A stretch of 64,000 nt of DNA, taken from assembly GCA_000333855.2 (NCBI GenBank), contig CM007320.1, forward strand, positions 993,821 through 1,057,820, in the 5' to 3' direction. This stretch comes from Endotrypanum monterogeii (Eukaryota; Euglenozoa; Kinetoplastea; Trypanosomatida; Trypanosomatidae). Shown piece by piece: positions 36,918 to 46,650 of the stretch. Both the position numbers and the translations under genes were made by a program. Below the pieces are notes generated by a model. It was not told the DNA's origin and searched no databases. It saw nothing but the letters and a program-made list of their open reading frames with translations. Each line of letters starts with the position of its first letter. The first letter of the stretch is position 1.

Positions 36918-39686
36918 ATGCTCTCGGCGGAAGTCCCTTCGAATACTAGTTCGCCCAGACGATCTCTCGCCAAACTGCTCACCGCCGACTCCGTCCCCGG
37001 CGTCCTCGTTTATCTCGTACAAAACGCTATCGTCAATGACCCCGACGCCCGGCTGCGGGCATTCAGCGCGGTATTTTCCCACGTCAGCGCGTTGCTGAAG
37101 AAAGACAGCGCTCTTTCTGATACCGGGCCGGGCATTGATGACCTCAGCCCCTCTACTGCGACCTCCACGCGCCAGCGTAGCCCCAGGTGGAAGTGGGCGG
37201 ATGTGGTAATGTGTGGCGTAACGGACCCATGGTCGCGTATCCGCTCTGTGGCTGTGCAAGTGATGGCGGATCTATTGGATGCAGAGGTGACGCGGGTGCT
37301 CCAGCGCCAGGACCGTGGTAACAATGCCCAAATCAACCCCTCCAATAGTACCTCATGCGACTCCTCTTTCATGACGACGTGGAACAACGCGAAGAAGAGC
37401 GGCGGGGAAAAGTTGGCTGCGACGAAGACTGCGTCGTTGGAGAGTGTTTCGTCGCCCCTCGACTACGTATGGCACCGGTGGCGGGGCACGTCACACTGGT
37501 ACGAGCAAGACGGTATTCTACATTTGTTGGCGGAAATGTATGGGCGCAGCGGCACACTTGTCGGGGACGCCCTTCGCACAGACGAAGCGGGTGTTCATTG
37601 CCTGCTTTTCAAAGTCCTCTTTCCCGCGTTGCACAACCCGCAGCTGCCTGTGCGACAAACCGCCGGGCTCATCTTGGGTGTTCTCGCGGACCATCGCCGT
37701 CCTACATCCCTCTCCCCGATTATCACTTCCTTCGTTATAGATCACCTCTGTCGCACCATCGTGACGGTGCCGAAACCGCCGCGCGGCCGATCACCTGCGG
37801 GTTTATTTCCCCTGGACAGCACACACGTTTTGGAAGGTCACCTGCTTGCACTGAAGGAACTCGTAGATGTCGAGGTCTTCGATGTGAAAGATGCCGGCAT
37901 GATGCCGCTTCTACTGCGGCTATCGGACTCACCAGCATCAAGCGTGCGCCAGTACGTGGCACAAATTCTTCAACCGCCCTCCCTTTGGGTCTTCACCCAT
38001 CTGATGCAGCAGCTTTGCGGGCATCAAAACTGCTTGCCGCGGCACCCTGAACTCGACGGGGACAGCAGTAGAAGTACCCCAGACGGGGGGAGTAGTGAAA
38101 ACGAGGAAGACTACAGATTCAGCTGGCAACGTCTCGAGACGGTCATGATGGCCCTGCAGCAGCATCATCTCTACCTACTCACCACCTCCGAGACAATGCA
38201 CAACCTGGTTTCCATGGACTCCAGTGAAAAAGGTACCTTGACACCTTTCGCACTCACGACAGCACTCTCTGTTGTGTTTCAGGCGACCCACTCGTCCCGC
38301 TTCGAGGTAGCACGCATGGGACTGCAGTTGTTTCCGTTGCTACTGCAGCTCAGCCTCCGCTTCTGCCCTCCTGCTGCGCTGTGGTGCATCTGCGAAGAAT
38401 GCGTTGGCTCCGGTGGTTGTGTGCAGACGGAACTCGATCGACTTTCTGCGCGCGGTGCCGTCGACACTTTGGCCAAAGCGCAGACATACGTGGCTACCTT
38501 CGTGCTGCCGACGATGTGGTGGTTTCTGACTATTCGCCGCCTGGTAGCGGAAGTAGAAGGCAACGGACTCTCTTGCGAAACGCGTGCAGGTGTGGAAGAG
38601 ATGGTCCGACCGTACGCTACTCTGGACTACATCCAGCTCGCTTCGCAGGCGCACCTCCGCGAAACGGTGAAAAATGGCGCGGCGCTGCCGTGCGCCGCCG
38701 CAACATGTGGCGTGCTGCCTCTAGTGACGTACTTTACGACCGTGATGGACCCAGAGGAGTGGCACCGATGCACCAACGAGCTGCTGGCGCCGAGCTGGTG
38801 GACGGAATTGCTGGCCGATCCGGCGAGACAGGAACTGGTGCGCGTCGGACCAGACTTTGTGTGTGCAGTGCATCGGCGCGGCACACCTGATGAAGTGCGC
38901 CGCGTTGTTGAACTTGTACCGACGCTCACGGCATCCTTGGCCAATGTGCCGACACATCAGCAGTGCCTCCTACTGACGATGATTCGGCGGGCGGTGATGG
39001 CACAAGCAACAGGCCTCCTCGTGGAGGAGAAGGCGCTGCCTTCAGTCTACCACGAGGCGTACGTGGCGCCAGCGCTTATCGAGGGTGGCGATGCCGTGTC
39101 CCTCGGGCACACCTGGCTGAAACACTTTATGCCGACACCCGAGACAATCCCGACGGCCGTGCTCTGGGGCGAACAACTGACATCAGAAGGCGACTTGATC
39201 AGCCTAGTCGAAAACCACGAGGCCATCTTTGAGACAATCGAGAAAAGATGCTATCAGGAGCTGTACCAATCCCCTCAGACAGAGCCGGTGGTTCTCCGAG
39301 AGCTACGGATGCTGCTAATAGGTCTGTTGCGTCCAGGTGTAATTGCACCGAACGGAACGCACCTCCAACGGTACGCCGCTGCCCTTGCGGCCGTATTCGG
39401 GCGACTGGAGAAAGTATGCCCCCAGTGGCGTAAAATGGAGACCACAGCGACGTGCTCGACGGCCGATGCTAGCCGCTACGAGGCCGGCGTTGACGAGAGC
39501 TGGGATGACTGGGACACCGATGAGGACGGCGCCGCACAAGGCATTTATGCAGCTGAGGAAGTTCGGAACGCCACAGCAGTAGTGTCCATGTTGCGCGAAC
39601 GTGCAGCAGTGTGGGCGGGCACGAACGACGTGGTAGCCACCGAGGATCGCTTCCGCGCAGAACTCGCCGCTCTGGCGACCGCCTGA
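36918..39686 (+). CDS. HEAT/ARM-like alpha-solenoid protein
   Basis: Predicted protein of 922 residues, the last + strand gene before the strand-switch region. Repeated helical pairs with HEAT character are visible: WADVVMCGVTDPWSRIRSVAVQVMADLL, NPQLPVRQTAGLILGVLAD, and MMPLLLRLSDSPASSVRQYVAQIL, each with the Asp/Arg positions typical of HEAT units. The C-terminal region has an acidic tryptophan motif (ESWDDWDTDEDG, about residues 860-871), then a helix. I cannot assign a family. HEAT proteins of this size act as transport receptors, kinase-complex cofactors or assembly chaperones. The frame is open upstream without ATG for a few codons; ATG 36918 is first and lies just behind two candidate splice acceptors. 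Confidence 0.75.
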   Translation: MLSAEVPSNTSSPRRSLAKLLTADSVPGVLVYLVQNAIVNDPDARLRAFSAVFSHVSALLKKDSALSDTGPGIDDLSPSTATSTRQRSPRWKWADVVMCGVTDPWSRIRSVAVQVMADLLDAEVTRVLQRQDRGNNAQINPSNSTSCDSSFMTTWNNAKKSGGEKLAATKTASLESVSSPLDYVWHRWRGTSHWYEQDGILHLLAEMYGRSGTLVGDALRTDEAGVHCLLFKVLFPALHNPQLPVRQTAGLILGVLADHRRPTSLSPIITSFVIDHLCRTIVTVPKPPRGRSPAGLFPLDSTHVLEGHLLALKELVDVEVFDVKDAGMMPLLLRLSDSPASSVRQYVAQILQPPSLWVFTHLMQQLCGHQNCLPRHPELDGDSSRSTPDGGSSENEEDYRFSWQRLETVMMALQQHHLYLLTTSETMHNLVSMDSSEKGTLTPFALTTALSVVFQATHSSRFEVARMGLQLFPLLLQLSLRFCPPAALWCICEECVGSGGCVQTELDRLSARGAVDTLAKAQTYVATFVLPTMWWFLTIRRLVAEVEGNGLSCETRAGVEEMVRPYATLDYIQLASQAHLRETVKNGAALPCAAATCGVLPLVTYFTTVMDPEEWHRCTNELLAPSWWTELLADPARQELVRVGPDFVCAVHRRGTPDEVRRVVELVPTLTASLANVPTHQQCLLLTMIRRAVMAQATGLLVEEKALPSVYHEAYVAPALIEGGDAVSLGHTWLKHFMPTPETIPTAVLWGEQLTSEGDLISLVENHEAIFETIEKRCYQELYQSPQTEPVVLRELRMLLIGLLRPGVIAPNGTHLQRYAAALAAVFGRLEKVCPQWRKMETTATCSTADASRYEAGVDESWDDWDTDEDGAAQGIYAAEEVRNATAVVSMLRERAAVWAGTNDVVATEDRFRAELAALATA

Positions 39687-40120
39687 AAGCCCAGAAGAAC
39701 TGTATCACCCTCTGCATCACTCTTCCTTCATCAATGTTGAGTGGGAATTTCTATCCTACGGTGTATTTGGAGACTATTCAGATGACATAGACGCTTTCGA
39801 AAGAGAAATAATCCCGCACAGCTCACTGGCTCGCCGCCATCTGCAGGCGCGCGAAGTGATGATGCAAATCGTTACATAGCGTACTCTTCAGTCCTCACCC
39901 TCTTACTGTTTTTCCCTCGCTCCCCATCCACACAGACACCCACAGGTCACCACACGCAAACCTCTAGGTCGGGCTAATTCCTGGCAAAGCAGCGGGAAAA
40001 AAAACAACCTTCCCCCCCACACACACAAGTACAGAATCTTTTCTAGGACCAGGCAGTCTTGATGCGGCTAGGGAAAGTCCCGCGGCTAGCGATGTGGGGT
40101 GTGGAGGGCAGCGTTCCAAG

Positions 40121-40329
40121 ACAAAACACCGCCGACGAGCAGCCCACCCGCAGAGACCCCCTGGGGGACTCACGCCACGAGAAACGCACCGATAGCCGAA
40201 CGCGCAGAGGCACCGCACCCTGTAGCAGCCAAGCCTGACATCACCCCCTTTTTTTTCTCCCAGACCAAAAACAGAAACCGATGCAGGTCGGCCAATGTTC
40301 TGTTGGGCAGTGAAAAAACAAAGGCCGCT
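40121..40329. repeat. tRNA-block repeat, copy A (cut by N gap)
   Basis: Nearly identical to 43302-43508 and, from 40617, to the block that precedes tRNA-Thr. The last seven bases (40323-40329) are the 3' end of a tRNA-Thr gene on the - strand, after which N begins, so at least one more tRNA-Thr copy probably lies in the gap. Confidence 0.9.
40323..40329 (-). tRNA. tRNA-Thr, 3' end only (truncated by assembly gap)
   Basis: The seven bases match the acceptor 3' strand of the complete tRNA-Thr at 40803-40874, in the same sequence context; the rest is hidden by N. Confidence 0.6.
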
Positions 40330-40616
40330 NNNNNNNNNNNNNNNNNNNNNNNNNNNNNNNNNNNNNNNNNNNNNNNNNNNNNNNNNNNNNNNNNNNNNNN
40401 NNNNNNNNNNNNNNNNNNNNNNNNNNNNNNNNNNNNNNNNNNNNNNNNNNNNNNNNNNNNNNNNNNNNNNNNNNNNNNNNNNNNNNNNNNNNNNNNNNNN
40501 NNNNNNNNNNNNNNNNNNNNNNNNNNNNNNNNNNNNNNNNNNNNNNNNNNNNNNNNNNNNNNNNNNNNNNNNNNNNNNNNNNNNNNNNNNNNNNNNNNNN
40601 NNNNNNNNNNNNNNNN
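40330..40616. other. Assembly gap (287 N)
   Basis: Run of N between two copies of the same repeat; the true length and content are unknown. The repeat probably caused the assembly break. Confidence 0.99.
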
Positions 40617-40793
40617 GAGCAGCCCACCCGCAGAGACCCCCTGGGGGACTCACGCCACGAGAAACGCACCGATAGCCGAACGCGCAGAGGCACCGCACCC
40701 TGTAGCAGCCAAGCCTGACATCACCCCCTTTTTTTTTCTCCCAGACCAAAAACAGAAACCGATGCAGGTCGGCCAATGTTCTGTTGGGCAGTG

Positions 40794-40799
40794 AAAAAA
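40794..40799 (-). terminator. Pol III terminator of tRNA-Thr copy B
   Basis: Six T on the - strand, four bases after the tRNA 3' end. Confidence 0.7.
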
Positions 40800-40802
40800 C
40801 AA

Positions 40803-40874
40803 AGGCCGCTAGGGGGATCGAACCCCTGACCTCCGTCTTACTAGGACGGCGCTCTGCCATTGAGCTAAGCAGCC
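40803..40874 (-). tRNA. tRNA-Thr (anticodon AGT), copy B
   Basis: Folds as a complete cloverleaf: 7-bp acceptor stem (GGCTGCT/AGCGGCC with one U-G pair), D stem GCTC/GAGC, anticodon stem CCGTC/GACGG with loop CTAGTAA (anticodon AGT), T stem AGGGG/CCCCT with loop TTCGATC. The A-box (TAGCTCAATGGCAGAGC) and B-box (GGTTCGATCCC) internal promoters are intact. A T-run downstream terminates transcription. Second copy at 43501-43572. Confidence 0.97.
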
Positions 40875-40925
40875 ACTAAAACGACACATTTTGCCATGGT
40901 ACGTGCTACTTCATTTCTAGCATGG

Positions 40926-40929
40926 AAAA
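40926..40929 (-). terminator. Pol III terminator of tRNA-Gly copy B
   Basis: Four T on the - strand, two bases past the discriminator base. Confidence 0.6.
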
Positions 40930-40931
40930 CG

Positions 40932-41002
40932 TGCGCAGTCCGGGAATCGAACCCGGGCCTCCCGCGTGGCAGGCGAGAATTCTACCACTAGACCAACTGC
41001 GC
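40932..41002 (-). tRNA. tRNA-Gly (anticodon GCC), copy B
   Basis: Complete cloverleaf: acceptor GCGCAGT/ACTGCGC, D stem GTCT/GAAT region as usual in eukaryotic tRNA-Gly, anticodon stem CTCGC/GCGGG with loop CTGCCAC (anticodon GCC), T stem CCGGG/CCCGG with loop TTCGATT. B-box GGTTCGATTCC intact. It lies 57 bp upstream of tRNA-Thr on the same strand. Confidence 0.97.
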
Positions 41003-41005
41003 TTG

Positions 41006-43301
41006 TGCAAGGTCACATATATGTTTGTCTGATATTCTGTCTACCTTCTGGCGGGGTTGCCAGCTCACTTTTGTCTTGCCGCAGAAAATTGCTCCTACAT
41101 TTGTCCCCCTGGCTGTGGCGCGAGCTGCTCTCGCCCACTTCCCACCCCCCGTTTCCGCAGCGGTGTCGCACCGAATGCTGCGCCTCCCTCGCCCAGCGCG
41201 AAGTAGAAGGCGCGCGAACCGAAGCGGCCATTGCAGCCCCCCCCCCCCGCCGAAAGAAAAAAAAAAAGCACCCCACCCCCCCTTCCCGACGGCCACAGCC
41301 TACGATTTAGAGTGGAGAGCGGATGGCATAGGGAAATAAAAATGCCAGGATGTCTCCCCCTACTGTACTAGCGGGTGCTTGCTTGCAGCACCGTCCACAT
41401 TTGGATATGACAGCCCTCTTCGGGTCATCTGCTGGCCTGTTCGGCCCTGGCCGCCTTTGGGGTGAGCTTGGCTTTGGCGAGGGTCCGGTGAAAAGCTGGT
41501 TCGGTTTAAACACTCTGTGTTTTTTTTTTTTTGCCAAATGTTTGGGTTCGTCGATTCAGAGACTCTTATAAAATCACCTTCTGGTGGTTATGGACGCTAC
41601 CCGACGCAGCGCAGTCACTAAATGGTCTCACATGTAGTATGTGAGACTGCTTCTTTTTCGAGGAATCGGGGACAATGTGGGATTGCAAGAATCCTGGATC
41701 CGAAAAAAAAAATATGATGAAAATGGTCTTTTCACTGGCGCAACAAAAACGAGAAAACTGCACACGCCATGGAGCCTCGCTACCCATCAGCTGTGAAAAT
41801 CCGGCGCTTTAACCACAAGCGATTAGTCCCAGCAGAAATTCCCAGCCGCCCTTGAGAAAGTACACGTGCTGAGAGTCGAGAAGAGAACCGCACGACCACA
41901 CACTTGGCTTAGGGAGAACTAACTCCACCCCCGGGCGGAATAACCAAACAAACCGCGGAAAAGGAAGTCCTATGGCTTTTCTGCATGGCACGCCTGCATC
42001 CACCTCTTGGCACTGGAAAAAAGCTATGCCGCACTATGACAAGAAAAAAACTGAATTACAGTCCCCTAAGCTGCGTTGCGCACCTCCGATTGCAGAGTTT
42101 CCCTCGCCCCTCCAATCATCTCTGAAGTGGTTTGGGGAACTAAAAAATTAGGCAGTCCACCGCCCCTCCCCCAAGCTGAATAACACCCTGTCTATAACAA
42201 AGTCGGCGTCCGAGACCACATGCCTGGAAGGCATCCAAAAAAAAAAAACATTGGCAGGGCGATGCGACAAAAGCCTTTCCTCGACGAACCCCCACCACCG
42301 AGGACTACCACTTCGCAGTGCATCCCTGTGGGCAAATAGAATCGCCGCCGACCCCCGCACACACACCACTTCATACTCTTTGTATTTTTTCAGGAACCCA
42401 GAGCAACAGAAAAAAAAGATGCGGCTCAGTAGGAATCATAGCAATCCAACTTGCTCCATATTCCCCACCTCGAATCCTTTACGGAAAAGAAAAATTCAGC
42501 CTGTGGCCGTATTCCATTCAACAATAAAACCCAAACCGTCCTCCGAAAACCCAGCTGGTAAATAAACCTCCCCCGCCTCAAAGAATCAAGTATGCCAATT
42601 CCAAAATACCAACGCGCGGGCTCAAGCGCCTTCCCCCAGCACGCCCGACCCCACAAAAGCCGGGCCACCAACCACCCGCCGCAGCGAGAAAAACACAGCC
42701 CCCACCAAGAGGACAACCCCATGAAAAATGTATGCTTTAGCAGAAGCACCTGCACCAATACCCCAAGAGTCGGGTGTCATGAAACACACCACGCCGCCAC
42801 CTCCCACGATCATATTTATCAAATGGAGCTGTGGAAACCGCCGGCAAACAGCGAACAAACACCCAAATCCACCTGCACCCCCGGAGAACATCCCCTACGA
42901 ATGAGAACGCTACGCTCGCCTGCTTCCAAAAAAAAAAAACACAAAATCACGCGCCGACGAAAGCCGACACGACAGGTCAAGATGATCAAAACCTTCACAT
43001 CGACAAATCGCGAACTGATGCACGCAACCTCCAAAGAAATGACTGCGCGGTTTTCAATCCATCCACACGCCCGAGACACCGCAGAAAGAATTCCACGCAA
43101 AGTGGCCAGGGCCGTGTCAGCAACACCCCGTCAGTACCACTAACGGCGCGGCAAGCTTCTCTCGAGCATTTCCTTTTTTCAGCCACAGACACCCAAAAAT
43201 AGACACAAGGGACCAGGCACGCTGCCCAATCGGCCACCATCGATCCCACACACCTCCACACCGCACACCCAGGCCACCCTGCACGCCAAGACTGCAGAGA
43301 A
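41006..43301. other. Spacer between tRNA blocks, no gene seen
   Basis: About 2.3 kb, AC-rich on the + strand. Contains C- and A-runs near 41236-41270, a T-run at 41521-41532 and a 9-bp hairpin at 41625-41647. No tRNA, 5S rRNA or snRNA could be recognised, and the open frames across it are not protein-like. Confidence 0.6.
41625..41647. repeat. Hairpin, 9-bp perfect stem
   Basis: GTCTCACAT and its reverse complement ATGTGAGAC separated by the loop GTAGT. The position, between the two tRNA blocks of the strand-switch region, makes it a candidate structural or termination element, but no known motif is matched. Confidence 0.7.
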
Positions 43302-43491
43302 ACAAAACACCGCCGACGAGCAGCCCACCCGCAGAGACCCCCTGGGGGACTCACGCCACGAGAAACGCACCGATAGCCGAACGCGCAGAGGCACCGCACC
43401 CTGTAGCAGCCAAGCCTGACATCACCCCCTTTTTTTCTCCCAGACCAAAAACAGAAACCGACGCAGGTCGGCCAATGTTCTGTTGGGCAGT

Positions 43492-43497
43492 AAAAAA
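43492..43497 (-). terminator. Pol III terminator of tRNA-Thr copy C
   Basis: Six T on the - strand just past the tRNA 3' end. Confidence 0.7.
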
Positions 43498-43500
43498 CAA

Positions 43501-43572
43501 AGGCCGCTAGGGGGATCGAACCCCTGACCTCCGTCTTACTAGGACGGCGCTCTGCCATTGAGCTAAGCAGCC
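43501..43572 (-). tRNA. tRNA-Thr (anticodon AGT), copy C
   Basis: Identical to the copy at 40803-40874 over the mature tRNA, with the same cloverleaf, A- and B-boxes and T-run terminator. Confidence 0.97.
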
Positions 43573-43624
43573 ACTAAAACGACACATTTTGCCATGGTAC
43601 GTGCTACTTCATTTCTAGCATGGA

Positions 43625-43628
43625 AAAC
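43625..43628 (-). terminator. Pol III terminator of tRNA-Gly copy C
   Basis: Four T on the - strand right after the tRNA. Confidence 0.6.
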
Positions 43629-43629
43629 G

Positions 43630-43700
43630 TGCGCAGTCCGGGAATCGAACCCGGGCCTCCCGCGTGGCAGGCGAGAATTCTACCACTAGACCAACTGCGC
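43630..43700 (-). tRNA. tRNA-Gly (anticodon GCC), copy C
   Basis: Identical to the copy at 40932-41002 over the mature tRNA, anticodon GCC. It faces tRNA-Pro head to head: the two 5' ends are 72 bp apart and transcription diverges. Confidence 0.97.
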
Positions 43701-43772
43701 TTGCAAATAGGCACTCGTGAGATGTAGCACCTACGTTACTATCACTTCGTCCCCTGCTCAGGACGGATTATC

Positions 43773-43844
43773 GGTCCAGTGGTCTAGTGGCATGATTCTC
43801 CCTTAGGGTGGGAGAGGTCCCGGGTTCAATTCCCGGCTGGACCC
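43773..43844 (+). tRNA. tRNA-Pro (anticodon AGG)
   Basis: Complete cloverleaf: acceptor GGTCCAG/CTGGACC, anticodon stem CTCCC/GGGAG with loop TTAGGGT (anticodon AGG), T stem CCGGG/CCCGG with loop TTCAATT, B-box GGTTCAATTCC. It is the only + strand tRNA of the cluster, single copy, and lies outside the duplicated block. TTTT follows at once. Confidence 0.97.
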
Positions 43845-43848
43845 TTTT
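43845..43848 (+). terminator. Pol III terminator of tRNA-Pro
   Basis: TTTT directly after the discriminator base. Confidence 0.7.
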
Positions 43849-44189
43849 CCACAATTTTTGGAAATAGCTCATTTATGGAATTGAACCTCAGCCATTGCTG
43901 CCACCGTGAGTTCGTGATGCCAATTAGAGCACTATATAGAGGTGCGCGGATGGCTATTTCGGAGGACTCAACCTAATCGGAAAGCACCAGTAGCTCAGAC
44001 ACTGTCTCTTAGATATTGTTGCACCTCCTGCATTCAAGCCTTGCGCAGGGAGATGTGAACGCAAGAACCTCAGGTGATTGTTCACTTAGTGCTGAACTAA
44101 AAACTCCAATTCTCCTTTCAAAAGGGAATATTTGATCCCACCACGGGTGGGGAAACCGTTTTCCACCGTTTGTTTTTTTTCCAACCCAT

Positions 44190-44470
44190 CACCCACCACA
44201 CCACAACCCCCCGGCAAACCCCAACCAGCCGGAACCCAGGGCCCGGCGAGGCGCCCCCGAGCCGCACCGGCACCCACAACACCACCCCGGCGGCGCAAAG
44301 GCACCCGCCGCAGCGGGCCCCCGGGTGCCACGCCGCGCATGCCACGGCCACGGATAGCAGGCGGCCACGACACCAGCCCCCCACAGGATAACCCAGGGGG
44401 GGGCCGCCCCCCCCCCGCGGCGGGCACCGGGCCCCCACACCACACCGGGAGGCTCCCCCAACGCAAGCCA
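44190..44470. repeat. GC-rich dispersed repeat, copy 1
   Basis: About 280 bp, very GC-rich, with runs of C and G. Matches 62911-63189 almost base for base, differing mainly in homopolymer length and the first and last ~15 bp. It contains no credible reading frame. The flanks of the two copies are unrelated, so it is a dispersed element rather than a tandem duplication. It may be a degenerate retroposon fragment (SIDER-like elements are known in Leishmania), but no diagnostic signature was recognised. Confidence 0.9.
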
Positions 44471-46650
44471 CCAGACCGCGCAGGCGGCCAGAAGAGCCAG
44501 ACGGAAGGAGAGAAGCAAAACCGCCCCCAAAGAGGGAGGGGGGAAGAAACAGACGGCGCAAACGAGGCCGGGACAGAGCGGAGACGCGCGCGCCCTGCGT
44601 CTTCCTCACCCTCCCGCACCCAGCGAAGGAGTCGGAGAAATCACGCGCACTCCCTGGTAGCCCACGGCCGCTCGCCATGCAGCAAGACCTTCACGGATAC
44701 AGGCACGCGTTTTCCCTTCTTCCACGCAGCGCGGAACACCCACTTTTCTCTGCGACACTACTGTCCCGAGTACCCCCCCCCGACTGCCTCAGTCGCAGGC
44801 GGCGATCCAGCAAAGCGTGATGACAGTACCGGCCCAATAAAAAAAAAACAATTAGTAACAGAGGGTGAAGCGAACCCCTGATGCAGCCATCACGTCCCCC
44901 CGCCGCCTCGTCCACGGCCAACATTGACAGAGGACACTGCCCTTTTCACGTGGCGGCATGCCAGTAGCCGACTTTTCGCCTCTGCTAGACAAGACTCCAA
45001 CGAAGCAGGCAACAAGCACACCGTGGTGATCCCTGCCGGCAGGGTGTGGGAGTGTTTGAAAGCCTTGTCGGCGTGAAAGGGGGCCGCCTGCGGATGCCAT
45101 ACCCATCACTCAAACCCTGTTACTCTCGCCAAGTATTCGAAAACAATTACAGCTGGCCCAAAAAGGGGAGATCAATTCCTCACAATCACGCCAACGCTGC
45201 GCAAGCCCCGGAGGACAGGGCACAACAAACGCACACGCCCCACTGGGCTCCACTAGGCAGCAGAGGGAGAGCGACATGCACATGTGTTGCTGGCCCTGTG
45301 GCGCGAAGAGCGAGACGGAGAAAAGCCAAAGGGGGAGGGAAAAAAGTGCATTATAAGCAAGAGACATAACTGTTAAGCAGTAAAAGATAAATGGTCCGAC
45401 ACGTGCAGCACTCTACATGAAAGGTGCTCGAGTTCGGAGGTGGAACGAGAAAGGGCGTGACTGTCCTCATGACGAAAGGCACTGCGTACATCTCTTCTAC
45501 TAGAAACAAAATTGCATCCAAGAAAGGGCGCGCATCCACAGCATCCGTCGCAAATCTCCTGCACCTCGTCTGGCAAGACCGTGGAAATACACACACACGC
45601 ACCACACGCATCCAGGGTGTAAAGGAGCAGACCTCATTTGCAGCGCAATCGCATGTCGTCCGTGAAGCACATAGGGAAGGAAGGAGGGACCGGAGAAGTG
45701 ATCGGCCACGAGCAAGAGGTGTATACTATTCGACTGGAAAGTCGTGCCAGCGGGGAGGGTTCAGACAAAGAAAAGATGCCATGCAGGCGAAGAGACATTT
45801 CGCAGATGGTGAGCCTGCTTTTGGTGCACCTCCCCCCAGGCACTCACGAAAGAAGGTCCCATTATCGGCGGTCGCTACTCGGAGCTCTATGATCCAGTCG
45901 ACATGTGTTTCTCACGAAGAACATATCTCCTCTCGTTGTCGATGGCGACATACACGAGCAAGGAAATCGAGCGGCAGTGCATTCGTCGCCACACACACCC
46001 CTACGCGCGTCCGGAACAGGCGACGGAAAGCAGGGTCACGTCACAAAGCGTCGCTGGAGATGTCGCCACCTTTCCTCAGCATCCCCTTGTGCATTTTCCC
46101 ATTCAATTACGCGCGACAGTGCTCCCCCCTCCCCCACCCGATACCGCACCTACCTCTAGCTGGCAGGCGCGCATCTCTTTGGGCGTTGGGCACTCCCATC
46201 TTTCCCATGCGCAGAGACGCGCCTTGTGTGTGCGCACCAGCTGGGCAGCTGCTGGGTATCGTAGAGAATTATATACATATTAGCAACCAACGGAGAAGAG
46301 GGAGAACAGGCCGTAGTGGTCGCGCTCCGAGAAACAATGATTATTGTAGCAGCCGACCGAGAGCAGCAGTCCACAGCGAGCACATGACGCACCGCACCTC
46401 CTAGGGGAATAATCTCTTCGCGAAACATGAGCCATCCTCGAGTGTGTTCGCCCGTAGGCACTAGCGCATGAGCGTGTGCAGTTGGTGGCATCAGCATCCT
46501 CTCCTGCCAATGCGCTCCTAGAAAAGAGGGCGCAGTGGTCGTCGACGGGAGTGCATACGCGACAAGCTAGGCCCTTCTCTACTGAAGGGCAAAGAAAAAG
46601 AGCCACGCAGAAAAGAAAACAGAGCCGTGGCTGCCAGTGTCGACGGGCCG

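Larger units (their letters stand above)
40617..41005. repeat. tRNA-block repeat, copy B
   Basis: Contains ~185 bp of flanking sequence, tRNA-Thr(AGT), a 57-bp spacer and tRNA-Gly(GCC). Identical or nearly so to 43318-43703; similarity ends three bases past tRNA-Gly. Confidence 0.95.
43302..43703. repeat. tRNA-block repeat, copy C
   Basis: Same order as copy B: flank, tRNA-Thr, spacer, tRNA-Gly. Starts at the point where copy A also starts (ACAAAACACC) and ends three bases past tRNA-Gly. Blocks B and C start 2.7 kb apart, and the sequence between them is not repeated. Confidence 0.95.
39687..46650. other. Convergent strand-switch region with tRNA cluster
   Basis: All recognised genes to the left are on the + strand and all to the right on the - strand, so two polycistronic units converge here. 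No protein-coding gene is credible in these 7 kb. Open frames exist (for example around 42592-43143, 44132-44881, 45424-46404), but they are low-complexity or lie over GC-rich repeat. The + strand is AC-rich from about 41.2 to 46.5 kb and lacks the CT-rich splice tracts of the left arm. tRNA genes, repeats and an N gap occupy 40.1-43.9 kb. In trypanosomatids, convergent regions are sites of RNA polymerase II termination, often marked by tRNA genes and base J; those marks cannot be seen in sequence. Confidence 0.8.

Noticed and set aside
43987..44056. tRNA-like stretch with TAGCTCAG and a TTCAAGC loop
   Set aside because: No acceptor stem or anticodon stem can be formed.
44132..44881. 249-codon open frame on the + strand and matching - strand frames
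   Set aside because: Created by the GC-rich repeat; the same frames recur at the second repeat copy with no protein-like composition.
45424..46404. 326-codon open frame on the + strand
   Set aside because: No family features, Arg/Thr/Ser low-complexity, lies in the strand-switch region just beyond the 3' end of the phosphatase gene, no + strand splice tract.
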